64,000 nt of DNA from Lachnospiraceae bacterium (GTDB lineage: Bacteria > Bacillota > Clostridia > Lachnospirales > Lachnospiraceae): positions 1 through 64,000 of the forward strand of contig JAFWRC010000159.1 of the NCBI GenBank assembly GCA_017508825.1. The letters run 5' to 3'. This document shows, piece after piece, positions 35,973 to 43,313 of this stretch; positions within the stretch are counted from its first letter, which is position 1, and each line of letters begins with the position of its first letter. Position numbers and translations under genes: made by a program. Under the pieces are notes generated by a model. That model was not told the origin of the DNA and did not search any database. It saw nothing but the letters and a program-made list of their open reading frames with translations.

Positions 35973-35999
35973 TGGTGGTCTCACGAAAGATATTTCTGC

Positions 36000-36791
36000 T
36001 TATTGGCGGATCATTTCTTCCGCTACGGTAAACAATTCATCTGCGGAAAGTTCTTTATCACGAACCATGATATGATAATAGATATCGTCCTTTTGGAAGC
36101 TGATATTACTGTAGGCGCAATAATCTTCCTCTGCGGAATTGAAGATCACACCAAAATGAGTATCGTTATATACGCGGTCCCGGATTTCCGGATCCAGGGT
36201 ATTCTCCAGATAATCTTCATCCGGAACAGTCACATATTCTACGTAATCATAGTATACCGTGATCCCATCAATCTCACGGACAGCATTCGGATCCGTGCGC
36301 TCATCGGTGATGTTTGCGGTATCGTACAGATCTGCTATGAGCCGGTTGCCGGAAGCATCTTGGTAGACGATGTTCAGATCCGGATAGCTGTTTACGACAT
36401 TTCCGCTCTCGTCCGTATCGTGTGTCGTTAAAACTGCGGCTGCTTTGTAGGTATATCCGACCGAGAAGGATTCCGGTACATAGGCATGGATGCCGGCCTG
36501 ATCCATAGCCTTTCTGATCTCACTGTAACTGTATTTGAAGTCGGAATCAGACACATGTGTGTAGGATCCGGTGATCACGCCGGCAGCATATACGCCACCG
36601 CCGGATAGTGCAAGTACAGCGGCTGCTGCGGCTGCGACCTTCGGTAATGTCCATTTTTTCATAGTTTTATTCTCTCTTTCTGATCCTTTGGCGTCAGACT
36701 GTATCTTTTTGCACAATCTGTCTTTTGCTTCGGATGAGAAACAAAGGCTGTCTATGGATTTATGGAATTCTTTTTCCAATTCATTCGACAT
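36000..36791 (-). CDS. Membrane-anchored anti-sigma factor-like protein
   Basis: 263 residues. The first ~45 residues are soluble and helical (ELEKEFHKSIDSLCFSSEAK), followed by one membrane span near 47-70 (VAAAAAAVLALSGGGVYAAG). The remainder is extracytoplasmic and beta-rich, resembling DUF4367-like domains of clostridial anti-sigma proteins. The gene overlaps the upstream ECF sigma gene by 11 bp, the usual arrangement for a sigma and its membrane inhibitor. Release of the sigma factor would follow an envelope signal sensed by the external part. The signal is unknown, and the family assignment rests on context and topology. Confidence 0.75.
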   Translation of the reverse strand: MSNELEKEFHKSIDSLCFSSEAKDRLCKKIQSDAKGSERENKTMKKWTLPKVAAAAAAVLALSGGGVYAAGVITGSYTHVSDSDFKYSYSEIRKAMDQAGIHAYVPESFSVGYTYKAAAVLTTHDTDESGNVVNSYPDLNIVYQDASGNRLIADLYDTANITDERTDPNAVREIDGITVYYDYVEYVTVPDEDYLENTLDPEIRDRVYNDTHFGVIFNSAEEDYCAYSNISFQKDDIYYHIMVRDKELSADELFTVAEEMIRQ

Positions 36792-37302
36792 AACGGATTT
36801 CTCCCTTCAGATCTTTTTTGCGGTCTGCATCTTTTTCGAGCAGGGCCTTCAATCGTTTGCGCCCGCGGGACAGGTATGCCGAAACCGTGTTTTCCGATCG
36901 GCCAAGCAGGGATGCGATCTCATATACCGGATAACCTTCGTAGTAATGGAGATAGATGCTGATGCGATAATTCTTCGGAAGCTGCATCACATACTCCATC
37001 AACTCGGAGTCCGGTTCTTTGGGTGCTTCTATTTCATTTGCATTGTCCAGATCGATGGCACGTTTCCAGAAATTGGAACGCAGGTGATCTTTGCAGGCAT
37101 TGATGGTGGTCCGGATGATCCAGGCTTTTTCGTGTTCGTCGCTCTCAAAAGACGGGTTGCCGGACAAAAGTTTTACTAAGACATCCTGACAGATATCTTC
37201 GGCATCCTGAGTATGCTTCAGATACATGTAACAGATGCGCAGGATCATGTCTGCATAAGTCTGCACCAGGCGTTCTGTGTTTTTATTGTCCATATCAGGC
37301 AT
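36781..37302 (-). CDS. ECF-type RNA polymerase sigma factor
   Basis: 173 residues from the ATG at 37302, eight bases after GGAG; a GTG at 37311 is possible. Region 2 includes MYLKHTQDAEDICQDVLVKL and the core-binding FESDEHEKAWIIRTTINAC; region 4 includes PKNYRISIYLHYYEGYPVYE followed by IASLLGRSENTVSAYLSRG as its helix-turn-helix. No region 3 or N-terminal extension. It is cotranscribed with the anti-sigma-like gene. No other gene in this window obviously carries its target promoter. Confidence 0.9.
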   Translation of the reverse strand: MPDMDNKNTERLVQTYADMILRICYMYLKHTQDAEDICQDVLVKLLSGNPSFESDEHEKAWIIRTTINACKDHLRSNFWKRAIDLDNANEIEAPKEPDSELMEYVMQLPKNYRISIYLHYYEGYPVYEIASLLGRSENTVSAYLSRGRKRLKALLEKDADRKKDLKGEIRYVE

Positions 37303-37515
37303 ATGTTTCACTCCGGTTTGCGGGTTACTCTGAATAGTTACGAAGGACCTTCATATACAATACGGATCCGGACAGGGAAATCTGACATCCGGATCATAAA
37401 TTCTTATAAAAATTTTTTTCATTATAGCATGGGGAAAAAACGGTTGAAAAGACGGATTCGTGCTTTGCAATTTCAATTATAGTAAAAAAAGATTTTTATA
37501 TGGTTAAAAAAGAAC

Positions 37516-37544
37516 TTGCTTTTTTGGCGGAATATGTTTACAAT
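37516..37544 (+). promoter_or_regulatory. Promoter of the thiamine operon
   Basis: TTGCTT (37516-37521), a 17-bp spacer and TACAAT (37539-37544) place the transcript start about a dozen bases before the TPP riboswitch. The 37303-37515 stretch upstream holds only the short A/T-rich leader of the sigma gene; nothing else was seen. Confidence 0.6.
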
Positions 37545-37561
37545 AAGTCGGAAAATAAAAA

Positions 37562-37646
37562 AGCGCGGGAGCTTGTAGTACAGGCTGAGAGGAAGGTGTG
37601 ACCTTCGACCGATACCTGATTTGGATAATGCCAACGTAGGGATGTA
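37562..37646 (+). ncRNA. TPP riboswitch (THI element)
   Basis: Contains the diagnostic conserved parts: GCGGGAGCTTG opening, CTGAGAGG, GACC, ACCTGATTTGGATAATGCCAACGTAGGGA split over the second helix. It binds thiamine pyrophosphate and turns the downstream genes off, here probably through the terminator at 37670-37696. The genes that follow are thiamine salvage and transport genes, which confirms the call. Confidence 0.95.
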
Positions 37647-37669
37647 GATCATATTTACTATGTATGGAG

Positions 37670-37696
37670 GGAAACCGAATCGGTTTCCTTATTTTT
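37670..37696 (+). terminator. Expression-platform terminator of the TPP riboswitch
   Basis: GGAAACCGA and TCGGTTTCC form a perfect 9-bp stem followed by TTATTTTT, 23 bp after the aptamer. Between here and thiW (37697-37903) the leader has further hairpins (TCCGG/CCGGA 37748-37763, ATACAAGG/CCTTGTAT 37767-37788) but no gene. Confidence 0.8.
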
Positions 37697-37903
37697 ATGG
37701 AAATTCACATCAGGCTGTATTTGCAGGAAGGAGTGTGAAGCGAAGGATCCGGATGAAACCGGACGGATACAAGGGGAGCGCCTTGTATACGAAAAGAGCG
37801 ATGGGAAGCCGTGTTTCGGCGTGAGAGGGGAAAAGTGATTCCCGACCGGACAAGACAGAAGGCTGTTTTGTAAAAAGTAAAACTTAGAAAAGAGGAAACG
37901 GAA

Positions 37904-38638
37904 ATGAAAGATTCTAAAAGTTTACTGAAACTGGTCGTACTCTCCATGCTGATCGCGCTCGGCGTCGTGATCTCGCCGCTCCTTCGCGTGGAGGGAATGT
38001 GCCCGATGGCGCATTTTATCAATATTGTATGCTCGGTTCTGATGGGGCCGTGGTATTCGCTGCTCTGCGCGGTGGTGATCGGTATCCTGCGCATGACACT
38101 GATGGGGATCCCGCCTTTAGCGCTGACCGGAGCGGTGTTCGGAGCATTTCTCTCCGGTGTATTGTATCGCCTGTCCAAGGGAAAACTGGTCTGCGCGGTA
38201 CTTGGTGAGGTGATCGGAACCGGCGTGATCGGCGCGGTCGCATCCTATCCGGTAATGACCTATCTGATGGGAAGAGAAGGACTCAGCTGGCTGTTCTATG
38301 TGCCGTCCTTTACCTGCGGGACGCTGATCGGAGGAAGTATTGCTTTTTTCTTCCTGCGTAAGCTGATCGATAACGGAATGCTGGCGAAGATGCAGCAGAT
38401 GCTGGCATCCCCGGTATATACGGATAAGGGAACGGTGTTTTCCAATGCGCTTACGGTTGCGGCTTTTGGTCCGATCCTGTTTGTGATCCTGCACATCGTG
38501 CCCGGCGTGTTCGGTATGGAGGGGCAGATCTGGTCGTATCTTGCCTATGGCGCATTGATCGTATTTGTTATTGCGGCGATCGTGTATTTTATCGCAAAGT
38601 CCGGAAGGAGTAAGGCGCATGATCAAAAAACTGCATGA
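37904..38638 (+). CDS. thiW: ThiW, S-component of an ECF thiazole/thiamine transporter
   Basis: 244 residues with six membrane segments. The N-terminal LVVLSMLIALGVVISPLLR and VEGMCPMAHFINIVCSVLMG match the ThiW family of substrate-binding subunits, which deliver the hydroxyethylthiazole moiety and work with a shared EcfA/EcfT energiser encoded elsewhere. It is the first gene after a TPP riboswitch. The C-terminal ~70 residues hold a helix and a further hydrophobic segment beyond the usual core. Its end overlaps thiM by 20 bp. Confidence 0.88.
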   Translation: MKDSKSLLKLVVLSMLIALGVVISPLLRVEGMCPMAHFINIVCSVLMGPWYSLLCAVVIGILRMTLMGIPPLALTGAVFGAFLSGVLYRLSKGKLVCAVLGEVIGTGVIGAVASYPVMTYLMGREGLSWLFYVPSFTCGTLIGGSIAFFFLRKLIDNGMLAKMQQMLASPVYTDKGTVFSNALTVAAFGPILFVILHIVPGVFGMEGQIWSYLAYGALIVFVIAAIVYFIAKSGRSKAHDQKTA

Positions 38639-39410
38639 GATATTAAGAGAACGGCATCCCCTGATCCATTGCATTACGAATCCGATCTCGATCAATCAGT
38701 GTGCCAATGCGATCCTGGCTGTGGGAGGACGACCGATGATGGCGGAACATCCGCTGGAGGCGCCGGTGATCACGGCAAATGCCGGAGCCGTACTTTTGAA
38801 TCTCGGAAACATCACGGATGTGCGGATGGAGTCCATGCGGCTTTCTGCAGAGACAGCAAGGGAGAAACATGTTCCGTATGTATTGGATGTGTGCGGTGTA
38901 GCCAGTCTGCCTAACCGTCGGGAGTATGCGCTTTCTTTGCTGCAGGAAACGATGCCTTCCGTGATCAAAGGAAATTACTCGGAGATCCTGGCGCTTCATG
39001 ATCCGGAGTATTATGCGAGTGGCGTGGATGCGGAAGACGGCGTCCATGAAGAGAAAGTTGTTTCAGCGGCAAAAGTGCTGGCGCAAAAGTATGCGACCGT
39101 TGTTTTGGCGAGCGGACAGACGGATCTGATCACGGACGGAAAACGATTGAGCCGTTGTAAAAACGGCACTCCGCAATTGGCGACGATCACGGGAACCGGC
39201 TGTATGCAGGGAGCATTGTGCGCGGCATATCTGTCGGTGGCGGAGGATGCACTTTCGGCAGCCGTGATGGCCGCGGTCATGCTTGGTGTATGCGGACAGC
39301 TGGCAGAGACGGAAAAGGGCAGCGGCAGTTTTGGCGTAAATCTGATGGACCGGCTCTCTACAGTGACCGGTGAGAAGCTGGAAGAAATGAAACTATTAGA
39401 GGAAGACTGA
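38619..39410 (+). CDS. thiM: Hydroxyethylthiazole kinase
   Basis: 263 residues from the ATG at 38619, preceded by GGAAGGAG. Phosphorylates 4-methyl-5-(2-hydroxyethyl)thiazole with ATP. Seen: PLIHCITNPISINQCANAIL, GGRPMMAEHPLEA, LNLGNITDVRMESM, VIKGNYSEILAL, and the catalytic TGTGCMQGALCAAYL near the C-terminus. All are standard ThiM features. It overlaps thiW, and its product pathway continues with ThiE. Confidence 0.95.
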   Translation: MIKKLHEILRERHPLIHCITNPISINQCANAILAVGGRPMMAEHPLEAPVITANAGAVLLNLGNITDVRMESMRLSAETAREKHVPYVLDVCGVASLPNRREYALSLLQETMPSVIKGNYSEILALHDPEYYASGVDAEDGVHEEKVVSAAKVLAQKYATVVLASGQTDLITDGKRLSRCKNGTPQLATITGTGCMQGALCAAYLSVAEDALSAAVMAAVMLGVCGQLAETEKGSGSFGVNLMDRLSTVTGEKLEEMKLLEED

Positions 39411-39468
39411 AACGGGAAGAACTGATAGGTTTTGAACAGTTATTAAGAAGGCCAGGTCTCAATATACT

Positions 39469-39513
39469 TGCCTTCCCCCCGGGGGGAAGGTGGCCGAAGG
39501 CCGGATGAGGGGA
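39469..39513 (+). repeat. CCTTCCCC/GGGGAAGG palindromic repeat within the thi operon
   Basis: A perfect 20-bp palindrome CCTTCCCCCCGGGGGGAAGG (39471-39490) followed by a GGCCGAAGGCC hairpin and the tail GGATGAGGGG. It is the intact form of the copy at 22590. The terminal GATGAGGGG lies eight bases before the thiE start and seems to act as its ribosome site. Confidence 0.85.
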
Positions 39514-39520
39514 AAAACAG

Positions 39521-40150
39521 ATGAAGAAAATGGACACAACGCTATACTTTATCACAGACAGCACAGGATATGAAAAAGAGGAATTTCTACGCCGCGTAGA
39601 GGCGGCGCTTCGCGGCGGTGTTACGCTGGTACAGTTACGCGAAAAAGAAAGAACGACGCGAGAGTATCTGGAGTTTGCTCGTGAAGTACATATGCTGACG
39701 AAGAAATACGATGTGCCGCTGATCATCGATGACCGTCTGGATGTGGCGATGGCGGCAGAGGTCGAGGGCGTACATCTGGGACAGAGTGATCTGCCGATCG
39801 ATATCGCCAGAAAGATACTCGGTAAGGATTGGATCATCGGAGCTACGGCCAAGACAGTAGAGCAGGCAACGGAAGCTTATGAGCAGGGCGCGGATTATCT
39901 CGGTGTGGGCGCGATCTATCCGACAACGACCAAGGTGAAGACGATCCTGACTTCTACGGACATGCTGAGAAAGATCTGTGAAGCAGTACCGATCCCGGTG
40001 AATGCCATCGGCGGCTTGAATAAAGACCGCCTGGGTGTGCTGACAGGGATCCCGATCGCCGGTGTTTGCGCGGTATCCGCGATCATGAAAGCGCCGGATC
40101 CGGAGATCGCGGCGAAAGAACTGATGGAAGCGTTTCAAAAAATAAAATAA
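39521..40150 (+). CDS. thiE: Thiamine-phosphate synthase
   Basis: 209 residues, a TIM barrel that joins hydroxymethylpyrimidine diphosphate and thiazole phosphate to thiamine phosphate. Seen: LYFITDSTGYEKEEFLRRVE, GGVTLVQLREKERTTREYL, VPLIIDDRLDVAMAAEVEGV, HLGQSDLPIDIAR, GATAKTVEQATEAYEQGADY, VGAIYPTTTK and VNAIGGLNKDR. All the expected diphosphate and thiazole ligands are present. It is in the thi operon between thiM and thiD. Confidence 0.95.
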   Translation: MKKMDTTLYFITDSTGYEKEEFLRRVEAALRGGVTLVQLREKERTTREYLEFAREVHMLTKKYDVPLIIDDRLDVAMAAEVEGVHLGQSDLPIDIARKILGKDWIIGATAKTVEQATEAYEQGADYLGVGAIYPTTTKVKTILTSTDMLRKICEAVPIPVNAIGGLNKDRLGVLTGIPIAGVCAVSAIMKAPDPEIAAKELMEAFQKIK

Positions 40151-40162
40151 AGGGGAAGCAAT

Positions 40163-40945
40163 ATGAATACAGCATTGACCATTGCAGGCAGTGATTCCAG
40201 CGGAGGCGCAGGGATCCAGGCAGACTTAAAGACCATGACGATGAACGGCGTATTCGGCATGAGCGCTATCACAGCGCTGACGGCCCAGAATACCACAGGA
40301 GTCACCGGGATCATGGAAGTGACGCCGGAATTTCTGGAGCAGCAGCTGGATGCGGTATTTACCGATATTTATCCGGATGCCGTAAAAACCGGTATGGTTT
40401 CGTCAACGGATCTGATCAAAGTGATCGCCGGAAAATTAAAACAGTATCAGGCAAAAAATATCGTTGTGGATCCGGTAATGGTGGCGACCAGCGGAGCAAA
40501 GCTGATCAGTGATGATGCGATCGATACGCTGAAGGAATATCTGTTTCCGCTGGCAACCGTGATCACGCCAAATATACCGGAGGCAGAAGTATTATCCGGC
40601 ATGAAGATCGCATCTGAAGAAGATATGGTCACTGCAGCAAAAGTGATCTATGAAAGATTCGGCTGTGCGGTGTTATGTAAGGGCGGACATCAGGTGAATG
40701 ATGCCAATGACCTGCTTTACAAGGAAAACGGTCCGGTGTGGTTTGCGGGAAAGAGGATCAACAATCCGAATACACACGGAACCGGATGCACCTTATCCAG
40801 CGCAATCGCATCCAATCTGGCAAAAGGCCAGACACCGGAAGATGCGGTAAAAAATGCAAAAGAATATATTTCCGGGGCATTGGCAGCGATGCTCGATCTC
40901 GGAAAAGGAAGCGGACCACTTGCTCATAACTACGCGATCATATAA
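40163..40945 (+). CDS. thiD: Hydroxymethylpyrimidine kinase / phosphomethylpyrimidine kinase
   Basis: 260 residues of the ribokinase-like fold. Phosphorylates hydroxymethylpyrimidine twice. Seen: LTIAGSDSSGGAGIQADLKT, GMSAITALTAQNTTGVTGI, DAVKTGMVSS, VVDPVMVATSGAKL, TPNIPEAEVLSG, VLCKGGHQ and NTHGTGCTLSSAIASNLAKG. AAGGGGAAG precedes the ATG. It lies 12 bp after thiE. Confidence 0.95.
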   Translation: MNTALTIAGSDSSGGAGIQADLKTMTMNGVFGMSAITALTAQNTTGVTGIMEVTPEFLEQQLDAVFTDIYPDAVKTGMVSSTDLIKVIAGKLKQYQAKNIVVDPVMVATSGAKLISDDAIDTLKEYLFPLATVITPNIPEAEVLSGMKIASEEDMVTAAKVIYERFGCAVLCKGGHQVNDANDLLYKENGPVWFAGKRINNPNTHGTGCTLSSAIASNLAKGQTPEDAVKNAKEYISGALAAMLDLGKGSGPLAHNYAII

Positions 40946-40967
40946 ATTTATTTAAGGAGAAACAGAA

Positions 40968-41675
40968 ATGGGTAACGAAACAAAGCAGAAATTTGACGGG
41001 TATGCAAACCAGTATGATGAATGGTTTATGGTGAACGATAAACTGTTTACCAGTGAGCTGAAACTTTTTCAGAAAGTACTGGGTGATATTACAGGAAAAA
41101 GACTGTTGTCCGTGGGATGCGGAAGCGGTCTGTTTGAAAGTTATATCGACTGTTCCGGCATTGAAGGGATCGAGCCTTCGGAAGATATGGGCAAGATCGC
41201 CGAGAAGCGCGGCGTGAACATCATTAAGTATGGTGTGATCGAAGATGTGGAATTGCCGGAGAATACTTATGACATTATTTATTTTAACGGCAGCTCCAGT
41301 TATATGGAAGATCTTGCGCCGGTTTATGAAAAAAGTCTGAAAGCGCTGAAGGAGAACGGAAAACTGATCCTTCTCGATGTGCCGAAGGAAAGCGCATTTG
41401 GTTTTATGTATCTTCTCGGAAAGAGCCTGAATACTTATGATCACGAATACCTGAAAGGTGCAATGCCGGCGCTTCCGTATCCGCTGGCCCTGGCATCTTC
41501 CGGTGTATGGCATACTACGGAAGAAAAGATCAATGTATTAAAGAATCTTGGCATTCAGAAATTTTCTTATTATCAGACGCTGGTGAAAAATCCTCTCTAC
41601 ACCAATGAAGAAGTGGAAGAGGTGGTAGAAGGATATCAGAGCGGCGGATATGTAGCGATCATCGCTGAGAAATAA
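40968..41675 (+). CDS. Class I SAM-dependent methyltransferase in the thi operon
   Basis: 235 residues. The SAM-binding motif is LLSVGCGSGLFESYI (motif I), then GIEGIEPSEDMGKIA and IIYFNGSSSYMEDLAP. It follows the Methyltransf_11/25 pattern. It is placed between thiD and tenA with 22 and 13 bp gaps and is likely cotranscribed under TPP control. No classical thiamine step uses it, so it may act on a degraded thiazole or pyrimidine, or on an unrelated metabolite. Substrate unknown. Confidence 0.82.
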   Translation: MGNETKQKFDGYANQYDEWFMVNDKLFTSELKLFQKVLGDITGKRLLSVGCGSGLFESYIDCSGIEGIEPSEDMGKIAEKRGVNIIKYGVIEDVELPENTYDIIYFNGSSSYMEDLAPVYEKSLKALKENGKLILLDVPKESAFGFMYLLGKSLNTYDHEYLKGAMPALPYPLALASSGVWHTTEEKINVLKNLGIQKFSYYQTLVKNPLYTNEEVEEVVEGYQSGGYVAIIAEK

Positions 41676-41688
41676 AAAGGACGGATAT

Positions 41689-42345
41689 ATGCGTTTTTCG
41701 GATACATTATTTGTGATAACAGAGGATCTTTGGAAGGAAGCGCTAGATAAGCCTTTTGTAAAAAAGATGGCAGACGGTTCTTTGGAAAAATACCTGTATG
41801 CCAACTATATGCTGCAGGATTATCTGTATCTGCAGGATTACGTTGAGATCCTAAAGAGAATTCTGTCAATGGTGGAAGATCCGGCGTTACGGGAATATCT
41901 GGAAAAAATACTTTTGCAAACGGAGACGGAGACGGAACATGTTCATCTGCCGGAAATGAAAAAACTGGGGATCACGGAAGCGGATATAAAGAACGCGACA
42001 AAAGAGCAGGTGCTGCAGGAGTATACGGATTATATGCTGCTGCAACCGGAGCATCTGGGGATGATCGCAGGGCTTGTAGCGCTGCTGCAGTGCTCCTGGG
42101 GCTATGCGTATCTTGCACGGGAGATGAGTGACCGGCATCCGCAGGCGGTTGCAGTGTCCCCTTATCGGGAATGGTTTGCGGCATACACGGATCCGGCCTA
42201 TACGGAAGCGAACCGTTTATGGATCGAAGCCGTTGACCGGGAAACAAAAGATCAGGATCCCAAACAGGCGGAGCAGCTGTGTGAGATATTTCAAACCTGC
42301 GCACGATATGAAAATCGTTTTTGGGATGCATTATATAACGTGTAA
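41689..42345 (+). CDS. tenA: TenA-family aminopyrimidine aminohydrolase / thiaminase II
   Basis: 218 residues, all-helical TenA fold. Seen: LWKEALDKPFVKKMADGSL, YLYANYMLQDYLYLQDY, ETEHVHLPEMKKLGI, and the active-site Cys in ALLQCSWGYAYLARE. TenA removes the amino group from aminopyrimidine breakdown products so they re-enter thiamine synthesis through ThiD. It is last in the TPP-controlled operon and consistent with a salvage-only pathway, since thiC and thiG are not in the window. Confidence 0.92.
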   Translation: MRFSDTLFVITEDLWKEALDKPFVKKMADGSLEKYLYANYMLQDYLYLQDYVEILKRILSMVEDPALREYLEKILLQTETETEHVHLPEMKKLGITEADIKNATKEQVLQEYTDYMLLQPEHLGMIAGLVALLQCSWGYAYLAREMSDRHPQAVAVSPYREWFAAYTDPAYTEANRLWIEAVDRETKDQDPKQAEQLCEIFQTCARYENRFWDALYNV

Positions 42346-42413
42346 GATATATGGTCAGGCATTGTTGTTTGATTCCGGGAGATATGCTATAATGTGTCGA
42401 TGATCTATATGGT

Positions 42414-42444
42414 AAACGACAAAACTTTTTTCGTTTTGTCGTTT
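42414..42444 (+). terminator. A/T-rich perfect inverted repeat before the Nudix gene
   Basis: AAACGACAAAAC (42414-42425) and GTTTTGTCGTTT (42433-42444) with a 7-base loop TTTTTTC. It is a 12-bp perfect stem about 70 bp after the tenA stop and 31 bp before the Nudix start. It could terminate the thi operon or be a regulator site. Confidence 0.5.
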
Positions 42445-42475
42445 GCTTTATAAGGATAAGAGAGGTGAAGACACG

Positions 42476-43297
42476 ATGATACAGGATATCTATCCGAGTA
42501 AACTGCATAATGAATTTGGCCATTATGAATTAAGAGAAGAGGATACCGTTTTTTATTTTGATGAAAAAGGAAAGCTTTTGTCATGGGAGAAAAACGGAAA
42601 GCTGACTTTTCTCAGTAAGAAAGATATTAAGGATCAGCCATCGATTTATCTGTTTTCGATCGACGATCACAGATACTTTCTGGTAATGGAGAAGCCGGAT
42701 CAGCTGAAAGAAGGTTATGCTTATCTTACGATCCGGGAGGTACGGGATATCTGTGCAGAGGGACCGGATGTGTTTGCGGCATTTACGGCCTATCATCTGT
42801 GGCGGTGGTATGCGGATAATGTGTACTGCGGAAGGTGCGCGGAAAAACTGGAACCGGATGAAAAAGAAAGGGCTATGAAATGTCCGAAGTGCGGGAATAT
42901 GATCTTCCCGCGGATCAATCCTGCGGTGATCGTGGGCGTGACCAACGGAGATCGATTACTCTTAACAAAGTACCGGCAGGGATACGGACACAATGCGCTG
43001 GTTGCCGGCTTTACCGAGATCGGAGAGACATTGGAAGAGACCGTGGCCCGCGAAGTGATGGAAGAAACCGGTGTAAAGGTAAAGAATATCCGCTATTACA
43101 AATCGCAGCCATGGGGAATGGCGCAGGATATCCTGGTCGGATACTATTGCGATGTGGATGGTGACAGTACGATCCGGATGGATGAAGGAGAACTCAAATA
43201 TGCGGAATGGGTGAAGCGGGAAGAGATCGAACTGCAGCCCAATAATCTGAGTCTCACAAATGAAATGATGCGAATGTTTAAAGAAGACCGGCTGTAA
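42476..43297 (+). CDS. nudC: NudC-type NAD(H) pyrophosphatase (Nudix hydrolase)
   Basis: 273 residues from the ATG at 42476 after AGAGGTGAAG. An N-terminal domain is followed by a zinc ribbon (CGRCAEKL, CPKCGNM), INPAVIVGVTNGDRLLLT, the Nudix box GFTEIGETLEETVAREVMEE, and the NADH-pyrophosphatase motif SQPWGMAQDILVGYY. It cleaves NAD(H) to NMN(H) and AMP, or removes NAD caps from RNA. The SQPW motif continues GMAQ and not the usual PFP, a modest variation. It is the last gene before a convergent glycosidase. Confidence 0.9.
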   Translation: MIQDIYPSKLHNEFGHYELREEDTVFYFDEKGKLLSWEKNGKLTFLSKKDIKDQPSIYLFSIDDHRYFLVMEKPDQLKEGYAYLTIREVRDICAEGPDVFAAFTAYHLWRWYADNVYCGRCAEKLEPDEKERAMKCPKCGNMIFPRINPAVIVGVTNGDRLLLTKYRQGYGHNALVAGFTEIGETLEETVAREVMEETGVKVKNIRYYKSQPWGMAQDILVGYYCDVDGDSTIRMDEGELKYAEWVKREEIELQPNNLSLTNEMMRMFKEDRL

Positions 43298-43313
43298 AAG
43301 CCGGTCTTAAACG

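Noticed and set aside
40968..41675. Methyltransferase considered as the missing PglX partner of BREX
   Set aside because: It is a 235-residue small-molecule-type class I enzyme inside the thi operon, 6 kb from the BREX genes, and lacks DNA methylase motifs.
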